Position numbers and translations under genes: made by a program
Assembly (NCBI GenBank): GCA_012976225.1
Contig: JAAVVG010000018.1
Location: 558,001 to 622,000, forward strand
Length of the DNA stretch: 64,000 nt
Direction: 5' to 3'
Origin: Golubevia sp. BC0850
Taxonomy: Eukaryota > Basidiomycota > Exobasidiomycetes > Golubeviales > Golubeviaceae
Shown here: piece by piece, positions 58,901-64,000 of the stretch
How the letters are laid out: the number at the start of each line of letters is the position of its first letter
Numbering within the stretch: position 1 is the first letter of the stretch
The notes under the pieces: generated by a model
What the model was told of the DNA's origin: nothing
Databases searched by the model: none
What the model saw: only the letters and a program-made list of their open reading frames with translations

Positions 58901-61608
58901 AAGTAGAAACGGAAGACTTGGATCTATATCTAAGTCTGTTAACCAAAGTTGCCAAGATTTCCAAAGTCTCTTTCCTAGAGTGTTGATATCTCAAAGCATG
59001 TTTGCTAAGAGCTTCCTCTAAACTGTTGATCATCTGTCCTAGCTGAGTTTCCGATTTCCAGTCTCCACCTTTAGCCTTTAAATCCAAAGTTTCCTCGATT
59101 CCAGAATCAGGAATACAATACCTGACAATAGCAGATAGAATGTCTTTACCTGATCCTCTGACATTTGGTGCATTTCTAGAAGCTTCAGATTTAGAACTTA
59201 AAGTTAAAGCGAAGATGTCATTCCAGCAAGGTAAAGCGTATTGATCCCAACATGGTTTCCCTTCATCTAAACGTGAATAAGAGACTAAGGCTTGTTCTAG
59301 AGCTTTGAGATAAGATGGAATCAGCTGAACATCAGATGCAGATGGAACTAGAGCTTGAGAACGTAAAGCGGAGAGAGTCGATAGAAGAGTTGGACGGGTA
59401 ATCATTGAAGTTGCGGGAGTACTTGAGGCACTAGCAGCTGAAAGTGGATCGACGCTTGAAAGACTTAGAGTAGGTCTTGAACTCTTGAGTAAAGCTTCGA
59501 AGACTTCGAATGAAGCTACAGTGAGGAATGGATTTTGAAGACCAGGTAATCTCAAAAGAACTGAACACAGAGATGTGATTGACTGAGAATGAAGAAAGAG
59601 GGGGAGAAAAAGCCAGATTCGGCGACTAAGTTTCACTAAAGGCCAACAATGAAAGTGAAAACTCACCTCTTTTGGCATAGCACCAACTAGAGCCTTTGCG
59701 AAACCACAAACCCAAATCCCCGTTGAAGCAGCGCCTTCTCCACCAGCTTGACCCAACTGTCTAAGTCTAGCAGCTTCTTCTTGACCAGTAGCTTTCCCAG
59801 TTTTCCTATCGTAACTCGGTCTTTCCAATTCCTTTGGATCTTTCTCATTTTTACCTTTCTTTCCTTTCTTGTCTTTTTTGGAAGAAACTCCACCACTTTC
59901 GGAAACCGATTCCAAAGTTTTGACAGTCCATTCAGCAGTTCTAGAAACATAGGGATGTAATTTGCCACCTATCATGGTTGGTAATCCACCTGAGCCATCA
60001 GGTAATAAAATCGTCCCTACAATTTCTTGAGCCCTTCTTCTAACTTTTGGTCTCGAATCTGTACAGAGATTTAAAATCGAATTCCAACAACCTCTCAATT
60101 GAAGTTCTTTTTCTAAAGTTCCAATGTCATTTGAGATTGTGAAGGATTGAAATAAGGATTGAGAAATCGTTAGAACTGAACGTAAAAGTGCTGCTTGAGA
60201 ATCTGTTGAAGTTGAAGTTGTTGGATGAGGGTTTGATAGAACTGATGAGAGAATTGAGAGTAAAGAACTGAGACGAGCTCGTAGAATCGAAGGTGAAACG
60301 TGTGGAGTGACTAGTGAGAGTAGATAGAGGACTGATTGAAGCAGGGAAGGTGAAGCCTGGAGAAAGAAATTGGAAAAGGTAGAGGTCAGTCTTAATAAGG
60401 GTCACCCGTTAACTTCATATGAAAAAGCCTCATTCTTGCTCACATGAAGCAACTCATATGAAGCAATCTCATATCTACTTCATGTCAAAATCTTTCAAGA
60501 ATCGGAAAGATGAAGCAGATATGAGGCTGCTTCATGTTCATATGTCAGCTCAGACCTCTTCATATGAGGCGACATGAAGTAAGCCTAGAATGAAAAGGTT
60601 GAGGTCCGTAATAGTCTACTCGTTGGAACAAAGGAAAGTTTTGAATGAGGCAAAGGCTCAAGACCAAAAGCAAGCCATCTTGTTCCATTGTTCGACCTTT
60701 CACCTTGAAATTCCCATCCTCTCCCTTCATCTTGGTCTTCCTCTCTCATTTTCAAGAGATCAGTCTTTTAAAACTTCATTTCTTGCAGCCTGAGAGTGAA
60801 TTCCACGGACCTTCAGCGCTGACTTCTCTTCCATTTCCACGATTTGATCGGCTTTCATCATCATTTCCCTCAAAGAACGACTTAGTTCTCTCTTTGTCTC
60901 TACTTTGGGTATGCTTTGGACTCATACCTCACTTCATTCGACCTCATATGAACCAAAATTGTCTTCATTTCTCTCCCTTTCTCTCCATATGAAGTCATGA
61001 GGTGACATGAGCTCATATGAAGAGAAACAGGTCAAAGCGCTTCACATGAAGCAGTTCGTGTCTTGCTTCATATCCAGAGAGGCCAAAAGTACCCAGAAAT
61101 GAAGTTCATGTGGCACCTCACATGAGTATGAAGCATGAGCGACCCCAAATCCTGTCTTCCTTCCACTTCTACATTCTGCCTGCCAATGACCCCAACTCCT
61201 CAGAGTTCATCAGATCCCCGTTTCTACCAAATTCCAAACAATAGCCAGGCCAAAAGATTTCATCTAATCTTTGTCTCTCCTTCCCTTCCATTCCTTGCGA
61301 TTCCAGCTGCATCTCTTTTCTCTTCTCTTCCATCCATCTCTTCACACACTCACATCCGGGGCACCAGCCTTTTGAACCATGCTGTCCAAAGCCAGAAAGT
61401 ATTCATTGGGATTAGGGTGACTTTCTTCCTGTGTTGCTGAAGCTGAAGGATTGACTGGATTTTGATCTTTCAAAGTTTCTTCTATAGCCTTTAAAAGTTG
61501 AGCTGGTGCTTTCTGATTCTCCAACTTTGAATTGGTGTGATGTCGAATTTTAGATAGAGTAGCTTGAAGCAATGTACTTGCATCACTCGATGAAGTTTGA
61601 CCACTCAT
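55954..61608 (-). CDS. RRP12: Ribosome-biogenesis HEAT-repeat protein Rrp12
   Basis: Four exons: 61608-61354, 60356-59667, 59582-56186 and 56045-55954, giving 1477 residues; yeast Rrp12 has 1228. Rrp12 binds pre-40S and pre-60S particles in the nucleolus and helps their export. Exon 1 carries the family start LSKIRHHTNSKLENQKAPAQ. Exon 2 continues LLQSVLYLLSLVTPHVSPSI, RGCWNSILNLCTDSRPKVRR. HEAT-like helices fill residues up to about 1100, with the conserved LIVLSPHLEVGS, GLSKVIILVLD and HLFERLLRKFGFERIE blocks. A Lys/Asp/Glu-rich tail ends PLSQVGGKKKGGRSNDVSLT and KGIKKQRR. Intron 1 is 997 nt, far longer than its neighbours. Intron 2 (59666-59583) is 84 nt without a stop in frame. Confidence 0.93.
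60411..61137. repeat. Clusters of CATATGAAG/CACATGAAG motifs in RRP12 intron 1
   Basis: Two clusters, 60411-60580 and 60935-61137, together hold more than a dozen copies of CATATG, CACATG or ACATGAAG, in both orientations (CTTCATATG and CATATGAAG). The 350 bp between them has almost none. The whole lies inside an intron about ten times longer than usual here. This layout would suit a small non-autonomous transposon with subterminal repeats, but no clean terminal inverted repeats or target duplication were found. Confidence 0.6.
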
Positions 61609-61911
61609 TTTGTAGGGAAGAGAATGGAATCCAATGAGTAATGAGGAGATGAGAGAGCTTCAATTTCGATGCAATTCTCAATTTTCAAAAATAAAGTTGG
61701 GTGCGTTTGCGTCTTTTGGCGCTGAAGCGGATTGCTCGCGTCAGAATAGCGTCTGAGTGGGGCTGAGGTGACCTTGTTACTCGAATCTTGCCTTCCCTCC
61801 TGACTTGTACATTCTCATCTCTTTTAATTCCATTTGAATTTCTAAACCTCAATCAACTCAATCCTACCCTACCCTTCAATCAGTTCACTTACCTCTCTCC
61901 GTTGTCTAAAC
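61609..61911. promoter_or_regulatory. Divergent promoter of RRP12 and the terminal gene
   Basis: 303 bp between two start codons. The right half is a T/C-rich leader. No TATA box is evident. Confidence 0.55.
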
Positions 61912-64000
61912 ATGTCTGATGCTCACTTCTCCTTCTTCAGAAGATTAGGACCACCCGATCATTTATTCAATCATTCCTCAACAACTTCAACTTCAACTTC
62001 AACTGGTTTAAGGTTTTACTTATCACCTGCTGAAGCTCAAACTCAATTTTCAACTTCCAATTCCAATTCCGAAGGTCTTGATCCTTTCCCACCTTCAACT
62101 CTAGATAGAGATAGACCGAATCAACCGCCAACTACTTTAGACGATCAGGTGGATCCTCATACAGAATTCAATGGAGATCAGCAAGAAGTGGAAGTAGGTC
62201 TTAGGTTGGGCGAGAGAGAATGTGAGTACTAAGAGAGAGAGGGCGACGGAGAGGGAGATGGGCATAGAGAGAGCTCTGTGTTTGAGAAGGAAATCAGGTG
62301 GGTTTCAGCAGTTCAATTCCCATTGATGATGCCATGTTTGAGAGTGGAGAAGTCTTTAGCATCCAAGACTTTGGATATAGAGTAGCTCAGATCATTGACA
62401 ATCTAAGGCAACAGAGGGAGGGGAGGGACAGTAAAGAATCATTGGCAAGGCAGCATCTCCCTCGACTTCCAAGACAGGCTTTGCTTCTTTCGGCAGTAGA
62501 ATATCTCTGAAATGATTGAACTAACGGTAACTACTGAAGAAACGACCCAAATCAACCTGAGAGATCGGACTGGGAGCTAGATCCAGGTTGCTGCTCGATG
62601 TGGCTATTCTGGAAGACCTAGTTGGTCTGGGTTCTACAGAGCTCAAGGGGAGCATCACGGGAGTCGCAGACTGGAAACATTGAGAGAGGCTTTTCTCTCA
62701 CATCTCAAGTCTGAGACTCAGCAAAGAGCTGCGTCGGCCAGGCTCCATCAACTTCTAGGTGTTGTTCTATCGAACACCTCCTTTCTTTCCCTTGGTCGCC
62801 GCCTCTCAAGATCCGAGTCAAAACTCACATCTCTGTTGACTATTCACTCGGATTTTCTTCGCGTGCTCAATTCCTGTCGACCGCTCTCGAACGTGTCTGA
62901 AACTAACCCCATCTCAACCCATCTCCTCCCTCTCCCATTCTCTCAGCAATCGCCGTACCTTGGCATCTTCTCCCACCCTATCAATCCGACGATCTAGACA
63001 TTCTACCTTCAGAATCACATTCCTCCTATCCTTACGGTCCACCTTTCCCTCACTCCTCCTTACCACCCTATTCCACCTTTCCAAAATTCCCAACTTCAAC
63101 CATTTCCCAATCTTCAAATTCCCAACCTCAAAAATCAGGAAAGACGAAACTAGGGCCTGGAGCTTCTTCCTCGTCGAATCAAACCAGTCTGTCAAAGACG
63201 CGAGAATCTTTATCTCGAAATCTAGAGGAGGTACCAATCTCGCTCAAATCGCATGAGGTGAATGTGATTTTAAGACCGACAAATTATCCTTTCAAGAGAA
63301 TTGGACCCGGAAAACATGGCAGAAGAAATCCTACCACTTTTTTTAATAGATTCGAAGGTGGAGATGGGAATTTTATTACTCAAGTTGAAATTTTTGGAGA
63401 TCTTGGATTTGAAGAGATCTTACCTAAAGGGAAAGAAAGAGATCCGCTGGACTTGTTCAATAGATCTAATACCGAGAGAAATGGTCTCTTATTTGGTGGC
63501 GGTGGAAAAGGTGGAATCCCTTCTGAAAGGTTTTCAGAAGGAAGAAATGAGAAAGCTTCTGAATTGGGAGGTTTAGGAGATTTGTTGGAAAAGGAATTCA
63601 ATGAATTAGGGTTACCTTTTTATTCTGGAGTCAATACTGATAGCAGACACGATGGGCTGACCGGTAGAATCTCTTTTCCTGAAGGTTATGCTTATGGAAA
63701 TTTAGAGACAACTTCTGGTTCTGGATCTGGTGGAATTCATTTTTCCATTATCGAAGGTTCAAGCCAAAGAGCGGAAGAAAATCATAGAATTGAACAAACT
63801 CAATCGAATGGGAATTCTACAACCATTCAACCTTCGAACCATCAGATTCCTCCAGATTATTTAACCTTTCCTTTGGCTCATCAACTGGAGATTGCTATTG
63901 GGTTGGATCGAGCTGAAAGAATTTGGGCTACTCAGAAAAGAAAGGAAAGGTTGGAAGAATTGTTGAGGAGTAAGAAGAAGGAAAGCTGGGGAATGAGTGA
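61912..64000 (+). CDS. Unidentified protein, 5' part, cut by the window end
   Basis: Exon 1 from 61912 codes MSDAHFSFFRRLGPPDHLFN and then a Ser/Thr-rich stretch. A likely donor is GAA|GTAGGT after 62193. Exon 2 from 62298 gives VGFSSSIPIDDAMFESGEVF and FGYRVAQIIDNLRQQ; a GTAAAG donor after 62430 would keep frame. Exon 3 from 62947 runs to the window end without a stop: IAVPWHLLPPYQSDD, SKTRESLSRNLEEVP, VNVILRPTNYPFKRIGPG, GNFITQVEIFGDLG, GRISFPEGYAYGNLE, GGIHFSIIEGSS and LEIAIGLDRAERIWATQKRK. Neither the joins nor the family are certain; the last part is a charged helix. No known domain recognised. Confidence 0.5.

Overview
The window is nuclear DNA of a filamentous or yeast-like fungus, most probably a basidiomycete. 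Genes are packed head to tail with short spliceosomal introns (GTGAGT-type donors, pyrimidine-rich acceptors, mostly 50-150 nt). The tRNA genes carry introns. The gene set includes a CCAAT-binding HAP5 subunit, a Zn2Cys6 regulator, a GH3 glucosidase, a polytopic membrane protein of basidiomycete type and many F-box proteins. Base composition is moderate and I cannot name a genus. Exon joins below were worked out by hand from frame and splice signals.

Layout. 1-3.2 kb: decayed sequence with a broken mitochondrial FAD-carrier-like gene, then an intron-bearing tRNA-Met. 3.4-8.1 kb: copy A of a large segmental duplication ending in an F-box gene, followed by F-box relics to about 9.1 kb. 9.8-17.3 kb: core genes RVB1 and IMP dehydrogenase (divergent) and an eight-exon MFS transporter. 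17.7-22.5 kb: a 1482-residue Zn2Cys6 transcription factor. 23.2-28.2 kb: tRNA-Gly with an intron, then copy B of the duplication. 28.3-29.4 kb: another F-box relic. 30.6-43.2 kb: a membrane protein, a Rossmann-fold protein, VFA1, an SH3 protein and a secreted GH3 beta-glucosidase. 43.5-47.1 kb: HAP5 and a broken F-box gene. 48.6-50.6 kb: a large low-complexity protein. 52.3-53.1 kb: an F-box relic sharing a near-identical tract with the one at 28-29 kb. 54.1-64 kb: a two-BRCT protein, the ribosome-biogenesis gene RRP12 (with a 997-nt first intron holding clustered CATATG-type motifs) and the 5' part of an unidentified gene running off the window.

Housekeeping genes (RVB1, IMPDH, RRP12, HAP5, VFA1) are intact and interleaved with a fast-changing accessory layer. 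That layer has at least six F-box loci, the 4.7-kb duplication and a possible LINE remnant. Both duplication copies begin just upstream of a tRNA gene, and both carry an array of imperfect hairpins. This duplication with its hairpin array is the least explained structure in the window.
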